Shown: in pieces, positions 42,247 through 55,384 of the stretch
Layout: each line of letters opens with the position of its first letter
Numbering within the stretch: the first letter of the stretch is position 1
DNA from: Zhengitettix transpicula
Taxonomy: Eukaryota; Arthropoda; Insecta; Orthoptera; Tetrigidae
Assembly: GCA_037074705.1 (NCBI GenBank)
Contig: CM073592.1
Span: 25,206,629-25,270,628, forward strand
Direction: 5' to 3'
Length of the DNA: 64,000 nucleotides
Made by a program: the position numbers and the translations under genes
The notes under the pieces: model-generated
What the model was told of the DNA's origin: nothing
Seen by the model: only the letters and a program-made list of their open reading frames with translations
The model's database searches: none

Positions 42247-43800
42247 TTTTAAATATATTTCAGCTGATACGAAATATATAACGTTTTCGATCATATGAAT
42301 TATCGTTTCCAAGCCATATTTATCAACTGTCTGGATTTCCTTGAATATGCAGATTAATATTCATATTTACATATAGAAAAGCGTGTTATAATATTCATGA
42401 GATCGTCTCATATCTTTCTGGACCTCTGTGAATGTCGCCTGGAACAAATATTTGAGGATCTCATTGGATTGTGCTCACGATTTCCGACGCTCTTAACCTT
42501 CAGGTTCCGTGTCAAACCAATGTTTCAGCGAGTACAATGGCGCAATTAATGATGAAAACCTTAAGAATGATTTATTTTCTTGGTTCGTGAGGTAGTGGTA
42601 CAGGAGCGGAGGCTCAGTGGTTGTCCAACTGAGTGGGTAATGAGGGTTTCATGTACGCTTTTGCCATGGACTAAAGGAAAGATTGGCAACAAAGTCGTGA
42701 GAAGGTTTAATATACAACGTTTTTGGAATAACTCAACCACCAATCTGCCTTCAGAGGTTCAACACTGCTAGTTCTCAACCAAGTCTACCGTCTAAGGGAT
42801 TCATTGAGCAAGGAAGAACTCAAAATCAGGGAATCTAGTCGCAATGAAATGAGATTGGAACCAACATACTATCCGAAGGTAATCCAGCGACATCATCAGA
42901 AGCCGCAAACGAATAATAGCGGTCACAATTGATGAAATGGTCATTTAATTTTTTTTAGATAAATTCCCTTGGCTCAGGAATCAGTCGGACAGAGATGGTC
43001 ACTGGAGGAAGGAGAAAGGGTGGCTCTTGTTTTGTTTGCTGAGAACCTACCTTGTCCATAAATGATCTCAACAAACCGTTATTACTCCAAGTCTCTTTAC
43101 AATTATGATTGTTCCTTAGATGGTATGAGTGTCTATAAAGCTCCAGTCGAGTTTCGGAAGAAGCTAATTATATCCTAAGGAGAGAGGCGCACCAGGAAGT
43201 GAGCTCCTTCTGTCAGCCGAGAGCACCTGCCCGCCGCAAAATTTAAAATAAAGTCTGCTTCCAGAGCTGACTCAGTCGTGAGTCACCCCACCGTAGCACA
43301 ACAAACACGGGCTGAAAGTGTTTGCAAACAACGTGGCCTTAATGCGTTCCAACTATAATGGAGAATTTTGTTCAGTCAGGACTTTTATGGCATCTGGCTT
43401 GGTCATCCCGTACAACCAGCGAGGAGAAAACTATTCAGCTTATAATAAAATATGAATGGAAACTTTATTAATATAACGTCCAAAAATACAATATTCGATA
43501 AAATAACAACGATTTTTGGGTTTTCAGTTTCAACACGGCGACGGCCATGTATAATGTATACACATTCGCATTCCTGACTTTACTACCCGTTAGTATAAAA
43601 AGAAAGGTGAAAGCTGTTACAATGCGGTGCATCCTGGGCTTTTTATAGGCGATAAACCCAGTTATGTTTTCAACACTGCCCTACCACAAGAATAACTTCT
43701 CAGGGACGGGCGAAGATTTCTCCTGGTACGCAACGGAATTGTTCTGGAGTCGAAGTACAAAAGACCGATGAATTGTTGAAAGGACGATTAAATTTATATT
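42247..43800. other. Intergenic, nothing recognised
   Basis: Less AT-rich in places (42580-43330). Short frames have no domain. A SINE-like origin of 42590-42640 was considered but not supported. Confidence 0.4.
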
Positions 43801-43804
43801 TTAC

Positions 43805-44409
43805 TAGCTGGGTTCCCGGCGTTGCCCGGGATGTTGTATATCCATAACCCCCAATTTGACTCGAATCTCGGTTGTTTTTGCGTTAATTATATGAAACGCC
43901 CGTCTACCCCCACCCCTAAGGGTGCTCCCCTACCATGCTGAAAGGGGTTGAAATTTTACAATATATATCAACGTCATTGACCCCGACAAATTCCAGGCAA
44001 ATATCGTCCATGTTAGAAAAATTCCACCCCCGGCCGTGGGGGTTAAATGGCCAATTGAATGTCATAATTAAACTCACCGACATCCATTACGCTGGATTTG
44101 ACTCCAATCTCGGTTGTATTCGCGTTATTTTCTTGTAACGCCCTTCCACCCTCACCCCTAACGTTCCTCCTTTAAATGCTGTAAGGGGTTGAAATTATAC
44201 TCATATAACATCTCGTTGACCCCAAAAAATATTTATGTGACTGAAATATCGGCTGTTTTAGCATGTTTAAATATTTCCACCCTGTCCACCCCCGCTCCTG
44301 GGGGTGGTAGACGCGTCTCACCCCGACAGTGTTTGTTTCCTGAACGTAAAGAACACGTGTACGAAATTTGGTGAATTTTGCTCCACCGGTCTAGATTTGT
44401 ATAAGGAAC

Positions 44410-44440
<31 letters not shown>

Positions 44441-44465
44441 AACAAACACTCTGCTTTATTTATTA
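43805..44465 (+). repeat. Repeat family T, copy 3
   Basis: ACTAGCTGGGTTCCCGGCG start, two CACCCCTAA-type segments, GGGGGTGGTAGACGCGTCTC as in copy 1, ends in ACATACATACATA then (AT)n. Confidence 0.8.
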
Positions 44466-44469
44466 GATT

Positions 44470-44915
44470 ACTGATTCATCAGACATACGCGAAATAATCA
44501 CGAGACAAAGACTACCTTTACAAGTATACGTCACGCATACAAGTGTTGTATTGACGACTATGGTTGCAGGTGCCATTGTTTCTCTCATCGACAATGTCGC
44601 GCTTCTGTATCCCCAACAACGGGATCGCGACGAGCGACCGGAACCGACAAATATCTCGAGAAGTACAGTACCGGATTGAAAAAAAACGTGGTTAATATAT
44701 TCCAGTAAGCTATTTAAAATAAAACGAAACTCGACCAACTTTGAAATATTGAACGGCGGAACTCCCATTGCAAATTTTGTTCGACGAGGGGAGCGCTCGC
44801 TACACTCCTGTGTCAACACCGAGAACTGCAGCTTAGTAAAAGGAAATATTTCAAGCGTTGGTGGACAATTCTGGTGACACTAGAAAATATTCATAAAAAA
44901 AATTTCAAACACGTC
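44470..44915. other. Unassigned
   Basis: A 118-codon minus-strand frame at 44463-44819 has no recognisable domain and partly overlaps the tail of repeat T. Left unassigned. Confidence 0.35.
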
Positions 44916-44921
44916 TACTTT

Positions 44922-45115
44922 TGGATGAAGTTTTCTCGGGTAGCGACGTTTAATATCCACAACGTTTCGATGGCTTACACCGCCATCTTCTTCAGGTGAA
45001 GTGACTATCGAAGTAGACAGGGCTGTTTATATAGCCCCGATCGCTAATATAAACATCCCGTGCTCTGCTACCACGTTGGAATCCCGAGAAAACTTCATCC
45101 AGCAACTACACCGTA
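44922..45115 (-). repeat. Foldback element with 6-bp hammerhead-like stem
   Basis: Outer arms GGATGAAGTTTTCTCGGG (44922-44939) and CCCGAGAAAACTTCATCC (45082-45099) are perfect complements. An inner core lies at 44963-44995. Confidence 0.8.
44963..44995 (-). ncRNA. Hammerhead-like core inside perfect inverted arms
   Basis: Minus strand: CTGAAGA (44995-44989), A, stem GATGGC (44987-44982) with GCCATC (44974-44969), six perfect pairs, then GAAACGTTG. A completely different stem sequence from the other families, still fully paired. Confidence 0.6.
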
Positions 45116-45421
45116 GGGAAAACCTACGTTCCTTAACGTCTACTTTTATTTTTCCTGATCTGTTGTAGATTTCTCCAATTTTTGCAACGTTTTTTTACCT
45201 ATTTTTATTGGCTACAAAACCACGGCGATTAGGAAAAAACGTTTGCGATATAATGAATTTATTTATTTATATAAAGTCTGTATCTGCAATAAAAAATTGG
45301 GGGGGGTCTCACATTTAAGGTTTAAAAGTTATCCCCTGTACCGGGGTTCCCGTGTTGAGGACTTAATCCCCTAGCTACTTCAGGCGAGAATTACTTTAAT
45401 CTTCTGAAAATTGGATTTCTC

Positions 45422-45936
45422 AGGACAGGTAGAACCTTGTAGGAGAGATACGAAGGGTCTACCTGTGGGGATGCCATTTCCTCTCCGTTTTTGAACTAAG
45501 GTTCCCACAAGCCGAGGCACCTCGGCCTGTTCTGAGAGGTGTATGTTCCGGGGTCACAGACCTTGGGAATACGGTAAGAGTTGTTCGCTGTTCCCATTGG
45601 AATAGTCGGCCAGCTGCCTCCTGAACTGGTCGAGGCACGGAGAAGAGAATGCTGCGTCCCCACAGCAAGCTCCTCTCCCGCTATCGGAAGGGCGTGGGAC
45701 AAGTACCCAATGCCCGACCAACAGATGCAGGTTTTTCTAGGGTTTGTCCTGCATTTCTTATAGGCCAATGCCGCGTAGGATCGTTAAACCATAGCCCGGG
45801 AGCACTAGTTAATCCTTGGCTACCTTCCTCCACCCTTCCGCATCCCCCCTTTCAAATCCCTTTCCTATGCTAAAATAGGGGAGTTGCCACTATGTGGATT
45901 ACCCTATACATAGCCTGTCTACACAAAAAAAAAAAC
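45422..45936 (+). mobile_element. GC-rich poly(A) retroposon, copy 7 (divergent subfamily)
   Basis: Same family in plus orientation but with a changed 3' end (TAGCCTGTCTACAC before the A-run at 45925-45936), shared with copy 8. This indicates at least two subfamilies. Confidence 0.8.
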
Positions 45937-46940
45937 GCGGTGGTTTGTAATGCAGTGGAAACATGGACAAGAAAAAATAGAAGGCTGGGCGAAAGACTGA
46001 AAATTCCGAACAGTAAAATTAATTAACCGTGAAATTATTCAAGTCAGTGGCGTAAGGGACCAGTGTTTGGGTGTCGTAGGATGCAGTCAATAGAGCATGA
46101 CAATACTGGTGAACCCCGAGGGGTACGAAAGTGTCCCTCGAAATATGTCTATAAGAATGGCGCTTCAACTTCCCCAGGGGTTCGGATCGCGTCTCCAGTC
46201 AGTGTTCCTGTTCTTGTGAACCATCAATCGTCGGGAGATTCACGCAGCTCATATTCGAGGAATGCGTTGATTCTCGGGCATCTGGGTTACGCTATCCTTT
46301 CGTATCCCTTCCCTTCCCTCCCTCCCGCCGTGAGTAAACATAATAATACGGGTCTTTATGGCGAATCAAAATAAAGCTAGACTTCCGCGCTCGTAAAGTC
46401 TTGGGCCGAGTAGGTCAGTGGTGAGAACGATGCTCTTCCGCGACGAAGATGTGCCACAATAAACACCTATCTCCTTCCCTCTGGAGAGACGTTAAACCTA
46501 CCCCAGACGTTCGTGTCGCCTTACTCGCCCAAGAACCTTGGCTTACTTAAGGCTCATATCCACGAGCTACAGCACAAGAGGAACAGTTATCCAACGCACT
46601 TATTCAAACGACAAGATTATTTAACTTTTTTTAAAAAAAATATTACGTTATCACGACGAAACGCTTAAAGCATTTACAGGGCCACAGAGAATTTATAAAT
46701 CTATTAATTGATATGAATTTTATCCTAATGGCTGATTTTTTTAAAAATTACAACAAAATATCCGCTTTGGATTAATGTTACAATTAATTATTATAAGAAT
46801 GCATAAATTGTATTTTCATTTATTAAAATACACATAAAATTTGTTCATTTAATGAAAACCCAAATTTATAAATCTTATAACCAAATTATATTTATAAATA
46901 TTGTAATATACAATTATTTAATTAAATGAATTTAAATAAT
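45937..46940. other. Unassigned, GC-richer block 46020-46600
   Basis: A 103-codon plus frame at 46063-46374 without recognisable domain. TAGGTCAGTGGTGAGAACG (about 46410) resembles a pol III A box but no tRNA fold or B box follows at the right distance. Confidence 0.35.
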
Positions 46941-46942
46941 TT

Positions 46943-47914
46943 GCCTCTCGTTGAAGCTATTTATGTAATAATTATCTGGAATGGCCTTAACTAAATAAAA
47001 GAATTAATAAAAATTACAAACAATATTTATTTATTTTGTGGCAATAATTTAAAAACAATTACAAATTTTAAATATTAATTTCTCAGGGTCTTCACTGGGT
47101 TTGATAATGGACACATCAATTATAATTAAAATCTTATTAACAACCACATCACATTTACCTAAACAATACGTCGACTAAAAGAAAACAAATTAAGTTGACA
47201 ATTAAAATGGAACGAAATTAAAACGTAAAGAGATTAACTCTGATTAACAATTTAAAAGGAGAACGAAATCTGACTTCTATCTTTTAATTACGTTTACATA
47301 AATCATTATTTTGTATTTTGTTACTCACATCTGTCCAGTCTGTTCCAGCATTATTTTTTGTTTCGAAAATACCCTATTGCGAGATTTTACACTGATTCTA
47401 GTCAAAATTGATAGGATGTCAGGAACTCGGATGATCCTCCTTTTTGTCAGCTATCTGTTGACTGCTTGCCTTAGGTGGATTCTGTGGTTTGTAGATTTGC
47501 TAGTCTTTACTGCTTTGGACTTAAACTGCAATTTTACTAATTCTGGCTGGCCATGGTCGTAAAACTGCTTTTACTCAGCAAGTTTCGATGTAATGCTTTC
47601 GTGAATGTTTTACTTTATCCTCAACTCACAACTTTGTTTAATAGTAATACAATAAACGACGGCTAGTCTCTGCTCAAGTATCACTTGTTCCGTCCTCCGA
47701 AATGTCCAGTCACCAACCAACTCTGTTAAATTCTGATCACCAACTGAACTATCGTCTTGAGTTTTAGCGCGCATACGCCATTTTCGACTTTCCGACAAAG
47801 GAACAGAGCTGGACTACATTGTCGCTATGGAGGCTCCTGCCGCAATAATAGATTTCTCAAACAATTTAAATTTTTATGTTCAAACAATCAATGTCCTAAT
47901 TAATTGGCATTACA
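46943..47914 (-). repeat. LTR (951 bp, 46964-47914) plus altered primer-binding-site-like sequence, minus strand
   Basis: Same length and ends as the plus-strand LTR at 30040-30990. Minus TGTAATGCCAATTAATTAGG at 47914, ATTACA at 46964, followed by TAAATAGCTTCAACGAGAGG. The two are probably recent copies of one element. Internal open frames (for example 47610-47798) are shared with the LTR at 30156 but are not known proteins. Confidence 0.8.
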
Positions 47915-49080
47915 ATATGTTTTACATCATCGTATATTAAAGGAACATTTATAATTCAGAAAAATATTAAACAAATATCCGAACCAGTTACTAAATTTGA
48001 CATTCTCATTAGTGGATTTTTAAAGCACGATTTTCTCCATAATGATAGCCACAAACATATATTATAAATACAGAGGTTTTGCAAGAAACTCTAATGTATA
48101 ATTTATTATTATACATAAATTTAATTAGTATAATTATTAAATAAGTTAATCATAAACTTTAAACCCTTAGAGAAACGTTCAGATTTCGGATTTTAAATGT
48201 TTTTATAACTATGATTCTAAAAAAATGTATCTTGTACAGTTTTAATTGTTCTTGATAAATTTATTTCTGAAAGTTAACCAAACTATGGATCGAAACATCA
48301 TTAATGGTTTCACCATCCCTAAATATGTAGTATTTTAATAGTTATTCGGGAATATAATAGTTTTATCATTTTTTAAAAAATATTTGTTATACAAATATTA
48401 TTATTAAATAAATAAAAATCTCCCAATTTTAAGTCAGAAAAAAGAATGGTTTCACTTTAATAAGTTCTATTTTTTGACTTTATAATTGGCAGTTTTTTTA
48501 TTTATTTCTTAGTTTTCTCAATAGTAAGAATATACGTATACATCATTACAAAAAAATGTTGTTTATCTTAAAAAACATTATTTCATGTTAAGTGTAGTTT
48601 AGAAGATATAAGAAAGGAATCCTCAGTGGTAAATCCACAGCTACATTTTAAGTAACAACAATATTTGATATCTGATCACAAAATTATTTGAGGATTTTTA
48701 TATAGACATCCATTTTTCCCGTAAAAATCTGATATAAAGATTTATTAATGGTGATGTAAAAGAGGACTGTTTTCAAGTAATTAAGGTAATAATAGTAACC
48801 GTATGCATTAAATCAACTCATTGAATTGTTATGCTTTCATAACTTTCACGAATTGATTTTTTTAAATATTGTCATAAAACTAATAAATTAACATCAAACT
48901 TATTAGTTTTAATTCCTTGAAATTTTATTTTTTGTTAACCAAACTTTGCTTAAATGAATTGAGTAGTTTTTGATGACAATTGTATTAAGTAAAAATGCTA
49001 CAATTAAATCAAATTTAAGGTTTATCTGGGATTTCACATGGGTTATGCTTAATACTGTATTATGATTTTATAATTATTAT
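47915..49080. other. AT-rich, no feature recognised
   Basis: Long A/T runs; no coding potential or repeat structure seen. Confidence 0.5.
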
Positions 49081-49083
49081 ATA

Positions 49084-50110
49084 CCACTGTGAACAAAAAG
49101 GTAAGGTGAATTTATTAATAAAATATAAATTCTTTATTTGTTCTTCCAAATCAATTTCATCCCCTTCAAAGTAATCCCCGTCCGATGAAACGCACTTTTT
49201 CCAACACTTTTTCCAGTCCTCGAAACAGTCGGAATAGTCTTTTTCCGGTATAGCCTTCAAGACCTTCTTTGATTCGGTTTTTATCTCCTCAATCGTGTCA
49301 AAACGGCGTCCCCGCATTGACCTTTTGAGTTTGCTGAATAGCCAGAAGTCGCACGGAGCCAAATCAGGCGAATACGGTGGTTGCGAAGAACCAATGCAGT
49401 ATGACATGGTGCATTATCGTGATGAAGGAACCAAGAGTTTCAGACCAATAGCTTCACGCAAACGACGCATAACGCTCAAATAATATTCTTTGTTGACAGT
49501 TTGGCCCGGCGGAAGGAATTCACAGTGCACCACACCACGATAATCAAAGAAAACTGTCAACATGACCTTGATTTTCGATCGACTTTGCCCGTGGTCTTTT
49601 CGGTCTTGCTTCACCTTTTGCACAATATTCGCTGGATTGGTCGGTGGTTTCAGGGTCGTATGCGTAAAGCCAAGTCTCGTCTCCAGTAATGATGCATTTC
49701 AAGTGGTCCTGACAGTCAGACAGCAAAGTTTCACACACATCAACGCGACGCTTTTCTTCCAAAAAATTGAGCGATTTTGGCACCAATCGAGACTTGACGC
49801 GTTTGAGACACAAAACATTCTTCAAAATGGTTTGGGCTGAGCCAAATGATATTCCAACACCATCAGCGAGATCTCTAATTGTCCATCGGCGATTTTCAAG
49901 CAACAAATCTTTGATTTTTTGGACGTGGCCCTCGTCGGTAGACGTTGATGGTCGTCGAGAGCGCGGTTCGTCTTTGAACTCGTTGTACCACTTAAAAACG
50001 TTTCTTTGTGCCATAGTTTGATCACCAAAGGCCTTCAACGTGTCCGCACAAGAATATTCGTTCCGCACACAAAATTTTATGCAAGTTCTTTGCTCAACAA
50101 AATCACCCAA
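49084..50110 (-). pseudogene. mariner transposase, at least three frame disruptions
   Basis: Reads from ATG at 50110 ([20 protein letters not shown]). N-terminal helix-turn-helix with [15 protein letters not shown], then the linker and the first catalytic Asp in [12 protein letters not shown]. The frame changes near 49570 (KSIENQ/GHV becomes [13 protein letters not shown] in another frame). It changes again near 49420, where residues before the second Asp (FLHHDNAPCH) seem deleted, and once more before the third Asp in PPYSPDLAPCDFWLF. All three catalytic aspartates (D,D34D type) are still visible, but no complete protein can be made. Confidence 0.92.
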
Positions 50111-50306
50111 ATTGCAAAAATCGAAAAATTCACTTTTGGATGTTTACAAAAACACGTGTAACTCGGAGATAATTAAACCTTTTAACAAACAGACGCTTAG
50201 CAAATATTATAGACAGTCCTACCAACCAAGGAAAAAAAAATGACCTGCCTTCCTAATACCCGGAAGTTTTAAATGACACTTTCACCTTACTTTTTGATCA
50301 CAGTGG
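49084..50306 (-). mobile_element. mariner-family DNA transposon, both inverted ends present
   Basis: Inverted termini CCACTGTGAACAAAAAGG (49084 on) and its near complement CTTTTTGATCACAGTGG (50290-50306), flanked on both sides by TA (49082-49083, 50307-50308), the mariner target duplication. Length 1223 bp, normal for the family. The transposase within is decayed. Confidence 0.92.
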
Positions 50307-50309
50307 TAT

Positions 50310-51785
50310 ATTATTTCCACTACTGTTAATGAATGTAATGATTAAAGTTTTTAATCTTTTTTTAAAAAAATAGTCATGAGGCATGTAGCGAAAACTATAT
50401 AAATTAAGTAAGTTATAAATATGTTAGAAAATGATATTAATAAAATTACTTTAATACCAATTGAATATATTGAAAGATTATTAACGAACTTAAGAGATAA
50501 AATATTAATTCTGGAAGATATAAATCTAGAATACAATTTTTCAATCTGTAGTAGAGGCTGTATTATACATTCTATCAGGAACTAAAGGTATGAATTTACG
50601 ATCAAAAACTCAGATTAAATCAGACAAAAGACTTGGGATAATGGAGACCTTGTATATTAATATTAAGGGGAATATTTAATAAATAATAAAAAGTAAGGTA
50701 ATAGAATTTTGAGACTCACTCTGAAGAAATTGTAATCAAGTTTGAATATAGAAATTATAATTTAATATTTTTAAGTCATATAAATTAAAAATGTAACCTG
50801 ATTAAGCTTGTTACATTTCATATCGAGTTGGTCACTTTTCCAAATTCCTTAATTATTTTCATCATAAATAAGTAGAAAAATATTTAATATATATATATTT
50901 TTTTTGGGGGGGGGAGGTGGAGGGGGGGTTCTGTCTCTTGGACCTGAGTGACATCAGCAGGAGGAAGATATTGATTATGTCGGCTGTCGTGAGCACTTTT
51001 AGCCGAAGAGGTCCTTGCAAAACCATAGAATAAATTCATGAAGAATCATATGATGGCGTGGAAGCAGGCTACAAGTCTCGAGTATCTCCTAAACGAAATC
51101 TACCGACTTACTGGTTCTCACTCCCCATACTTTCCTGGTTGAGCCTCGCTGTTCCGAGATTTACTACCGGATTGGCGTAAATGTTTTGACACTCTTCCAT
51201 AAGACACAAAAACACATTTTCAAGATCCACTCCCACACGGGTGAGGGGGGGGGGGAGGGGGCGAATTCCCTGTCTGCACTACTCTCTCCTCTACATTTTT
51301 TTTTAAAAAATTATATTTTCCTTTCACTTTTCGATGGCGCAGCATCATTTAAATTTTCAACACTTGTGCTTCCAAACATTTCCAGTTGGTTTTTTCTGGA
51401 GCCAGATTGGAAACCGGAAATCTCTGAACAAGCGTGAAACGTTTGATATTTAAAACATTTTCCCGGTAAGGCTTAGTTTTCCTTAATTACCAAGAGGCAC
51501 GGTTATACATATACGTATGACAATTATTCATGAAAGAGAGATTTCGGTTACAACCGTCATAGGAGGCAGTTCATGCCAATAAATATATAACTGGACTTTA
51601 TTTTATTTTTATTTTAATATATGTATTTATATTGTAATGAAAAAATTGAGGATATTAAAAAATATTTAATTTATTAAAAGTTTACACTGTAATTTTATTA
51701 ATTTTCTACAAACATAAGGCATTATTTTGTTTGATCCAGATTTCAAATAACAACACACAATATAAAATGAAAAAATTTACGTCAG
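50310..51785. other. Intergenic, nothing recognised
   Basis: AT-rich, with G-rich low complexity at 50905-50930 and 51241-51261. No gene. Confidence 0.5.
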
Positions 51786-51799
51786 ATAGAAAATCTATA

Positions 51800-52586
51800 T
51801 ATCTATATATATATATATAAATGAATTGCTGTTCGTTAGTCTCACTAAAACTCGAGAACGGCTGAACGGATTTATCTTATCTTAGTCTTGAAATGTTTGT
51901 GGAGGTCTAGGGAAGGTTTAAAAGGCGAGAAAAAATCGAATAATTTCCGGGAAAACCCTAAAAACAGCCCTTTTCTATTTCCCATACAAACGTTTTCTAA
52001 ATAAAATACAAATCTACACCAGTCGAGCAATTTTCACCAAATTTCGTACACGTGTCCTTTGCGACCAGGAAACAAACACTGACGGGGTGAGACGCGTCTA
52101 CCACCCCCAGAAGCGGGGGTGGAAATATTTAAACATATTAAAACAGCCGATATTTGAGTCGGATAAATATTTTTAGGGGTCAAAGATATTGATCGTGTTT
52201 CGACCAATGTTATCTGAATACAATTTTCATCCCCTACGCCCTGTGAAAAGGACACCCTTCGGGTTTGGGGTGGAGATGCTTTACAGTAAAAGAACGCGAA
52301 TACAACCGAGATTGGAGTCAAATCAAAGGTTATGGAAGTCACTGTGTTTAGTTACGACATTCAAATTGGCATTTGCCCCTCAGATGCAGGGGTAGCGGGG
52401 TGCAAATTTTGGAACATGCAAACACGGCAGATATTTGCGTTGAAGAAATATTTATCAGAGTTAATTATAATGATTAGGGTTCGAGTAGCGTTACATAAAA
52501 ATTGCGTAAAAGCAGCCGAAATTGGAGTCATATCGGGGGTTATAGATAAATGACATCTCGGGCAACGCCGGGCACCTTCAGCTAGT
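51800..52586 (-). repeat. Repeat family T, copy 4 (full, minus)
   Basis: Nearly identical in reverse to 13068-13847: minus start ACTAGCTGAAGGTGCCCGGC at 52586, end at the TATATA tract near 51800. The shared open frames of both copies (for example 109 and 102 codons) are not conserved proteins. Confidence 0.85.
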
Positions 52587-52597
52587 AATGAATAAGA

Positions 52598-52825
52598 AAG
52601 GTAGTCAATACAGACAAAAAAAAGGGTAATATAAATACCACACAACGTTTCTGGGATCCTTGTTCCTTTTGAGTGTTGATCCTCGTCACTTTTGAGTGTT
52701 GTCAGCTGACCAGTGCAGTTGTGTTTCTCTAGGCTCTTCTGAGCACCTGAGGAATGGTACAAGGACCCCAGGGAACGTTTTGTGGTATTTATATTACCAT
52801 TTTTTTGTCTGTATTGGCTATGTTT
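52598..52825. repeat. Foldback element family A, both arms, decayed cores
   Basis: Directly abuts repeat T. CCACACAACGTTTCTGGGAT (52638 on) and AACGTTTTGTGGTATTTATA (52772 on) form the inverted arms. In the right arm CTGAGGA is kept but GAAA has become GGAA. Confidence 0.7.
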
Positions 52826-52829
52826 CTTA

Positions 52830-54865
52830 TTCAACACTCAATTTAGTCCAAATATTCAAGATAACTTTTTAACTCAAAAATAGGCGACTGTGTGCGTAAA
52901 TTTACACGTAATCTTTCTCACACATTAACACTCGATTAAATCCTGTCAGATCCCTGGAGAATAAGATCTAGCCTACGGACCCAACATGTTTTGCTCTAGG
53001 AATCCAGTCACAGTTAAATTGATTTATTTTGAGTTATTTTCAACGGAAGGTTTTTTTTAGTAACTTCATCTGCTAAAGTTAATTTGTTTAACGTTGGGAA
53101 TACTGACTCTAGCACTTCAATTTTTGACGTTGACACTACTTTCTGTTCTACCTTCCAGTGTCAATGTTTACTAATTTCTGTGGTTTTTTTTCCCCTCTAC
53201 ACTGTCTCTGTCTTTGTCGTTCTGCACCACGACATTCCTGGCTGCCATATCAAATTTATTCGCCCGTCGCGCCGTCTCCGTGTCTATTCCTAGACCAGAC
53301 TGAAATTGCCACGTAATTACTTTATCGGCTTACAAGACCCGCACACCTGTTTCGCCTCACATAGCCAATAATAATTCACTGAGATATATGAGGGCGTCCT
53401 TACTACCCCCCCCCCCCTGTCTAGAGGAAAAAATTACTTTTGATTTAAATTCAACGTAAATAAAAATTACGCCCACTCAATAAAAGTTCCGGTGGATAGG
53501 GAAAGGAAGGGTTGAGGGGGCGCGCGGGGGAAGAATAATTTAGAGAACGTGTTTACACTCCCAACTCATTTTCCATCCAGACGTCACCGTAAATACTGTA
53601 AAAATATTTTCTTTTCACCCGTGACCTACGATGGCGTTGCGGGATTTAGAATATTTGGGTCACTCCTGTCGCAGTTAATATATATATAAATATATAAGAG
53701 CGAGGCAGATGTTAACGCGGTTCTTCAATGGTTGCCTTCTGACTATTATTTTCCCCGGGAGTAGCTCGTAGTTTACGACAACTTCTCGGGAATCCAACCT
53801 GGCAAGAAGACCACGATGGCGTTCTCTTGTCATCGTCTTCGGAAAGTCGTGCTTCTTCTCACGAACGTATTCATACGTCGATAACCTCCTAGATTCTTTG
53901 CTTTCCCGCTCTTTGGCACAGTTCCCGGTTCCGCCGAGTACCTCTTAACTTCGCAGAAGGACTTGTGTTTCGTTCTGCAGTGACAAAACATCGGCTTCCT
54001 TTCTCCTTACTCCTAAATATTGTCGTTCTGGGCAACCATAACATCGGTAAAATTTCCTTTTTACGTTGCTAGATCTTTGTTTACGCTTCTAGGGGAAATA
54101 CCAAAATACTTTAGTGAAAAATTAATTACTTTTACTATTAGGTAAAATAACCCACACGAAGTTTCATATAGAGTTATAGCATGCGTCAGCAACGACGGCG
54201 GGTGGTCCCGTCCGACGTTGCCACGATGCACGTGGAGTAAACACACACACACACACACACAACGACCTAATGCAAGACGCTGATTGTCTGCTCAGAACCT
54301 GTTAAGAATGACAGTAAATTGGGCCTCCATCGAACATGACCCATACTATAGTAATTTTCGTAGGATGATTACGACCAAGTTGGACTGTTTCAATCTGTAT
54401 TATCGACATTAACGATTATTAAATACTTATCATTGTATGATATAACAGTTTACTGATTTAAAAACCATTTAACACATAGAAAGAGGACTTGTTGTCTTTT
54501 AAGGCATAATAACTTACAATTATGTGTGTTTAATAATTATTATAGCCGATTGCATAGAGTTTGAAAAATACTAACGAGGTCGGAAGCTTCGTATTAAAAT
54601 TATTAACACTAAATGAGACTGTGTCTGTTTCATTTTCACTAATATTGATCTGGTAACAGTCTATAGTAGAGAAATAATTACTTTTACTCTTTGTAATTTA
54701 ATTAAATCAGCTTCGTGAGTATTGTTGCGGAAATTTATTCTCTGTAGGATTTACAAGGAATACGAGACACTAACAAATGATCCGTACAAATAAGTGTATA
54801 AAATAAGCATAATTATGAAAAATATCTGACTATTTATAATAACATAAAGTCAGAAAAGCAATTGC
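52830..54865. other. Intergenic, no gene recognised
   Basis: Contains a C-run at 53405-53417, (CA)n at 54241-54262 and a moderately GC-rich stretch 53580-54020 with no recognisable frame. Confidence 0.45.
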
Positions 54866-54867
54866 AA

Positions 54868-55383
54868 TGTTGGCGGGGGCTACCTTTGTGGATGCCTTCT
54901 CAAATCTCTGGTTTTTTGAACTAAGGTTCCCACATGCCGAGGCACCTCGGTCTGTTTTGAGAGGTGTATGTTCCTGGGGGTCACAGACCTTGGGCATACG
55001 GTAAGAGTTGTTCGCTATTCCTATTGGAATAGTCCGCCAGCTGCCTCTTAAACTGGCCAAGGCATGGCGAGGGGTAAGCTGCGTCCCCACAGCTAACCTT
55101 TCTCCCGCCATCGGAAGGGCGTGGGACAAGTACCAAATGCCCGACCTACCCTATGCAGGTTTTTATAGGGTTTGTCCTGCATTACTTTTATGCGAATGCC
55201 GGGTAGTATCCTTAAATCATAGCCCGGGGGCCCTAGTTAACCCTTGGCTACCTTCCTCCACCCTTCCGCATCCCCCCTTTCAAATCCCTTTCCTGTGCTA
55301 TAAGAGGGGAGTTGCCAGTATGTGGATTACCCTATTCATAGGCTGTCTACACCCCCACGCCCCCCCCCCCCCAAAAAAAAATA
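54868..55383 (+). mobile_element. GC-rich poly(A) retroposon, copy 8 (divergent subfamily)
   Basis: Plus-strand copy, shortened at the 5' side (starts at GGGGGCTACCTTTG). Its tail is an expanded C-run followed by A-run at about 55360-55382. Confidence 0.8.
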
Positions 55384-55384
55384 A

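Noticed and set aside
44463..44819. 118-codon minus-strand frame
   Set aside because: No domain recognised, and it starts inside the tail of a repeat T copy.
46405..46450. tRNA or tRNA-derived SINE suggested by TAGGTCAGTGGTGAGAACG
   Set aside because: An A-box-like string alone; no cloverleaf or correctly spaced B box could be drawn.
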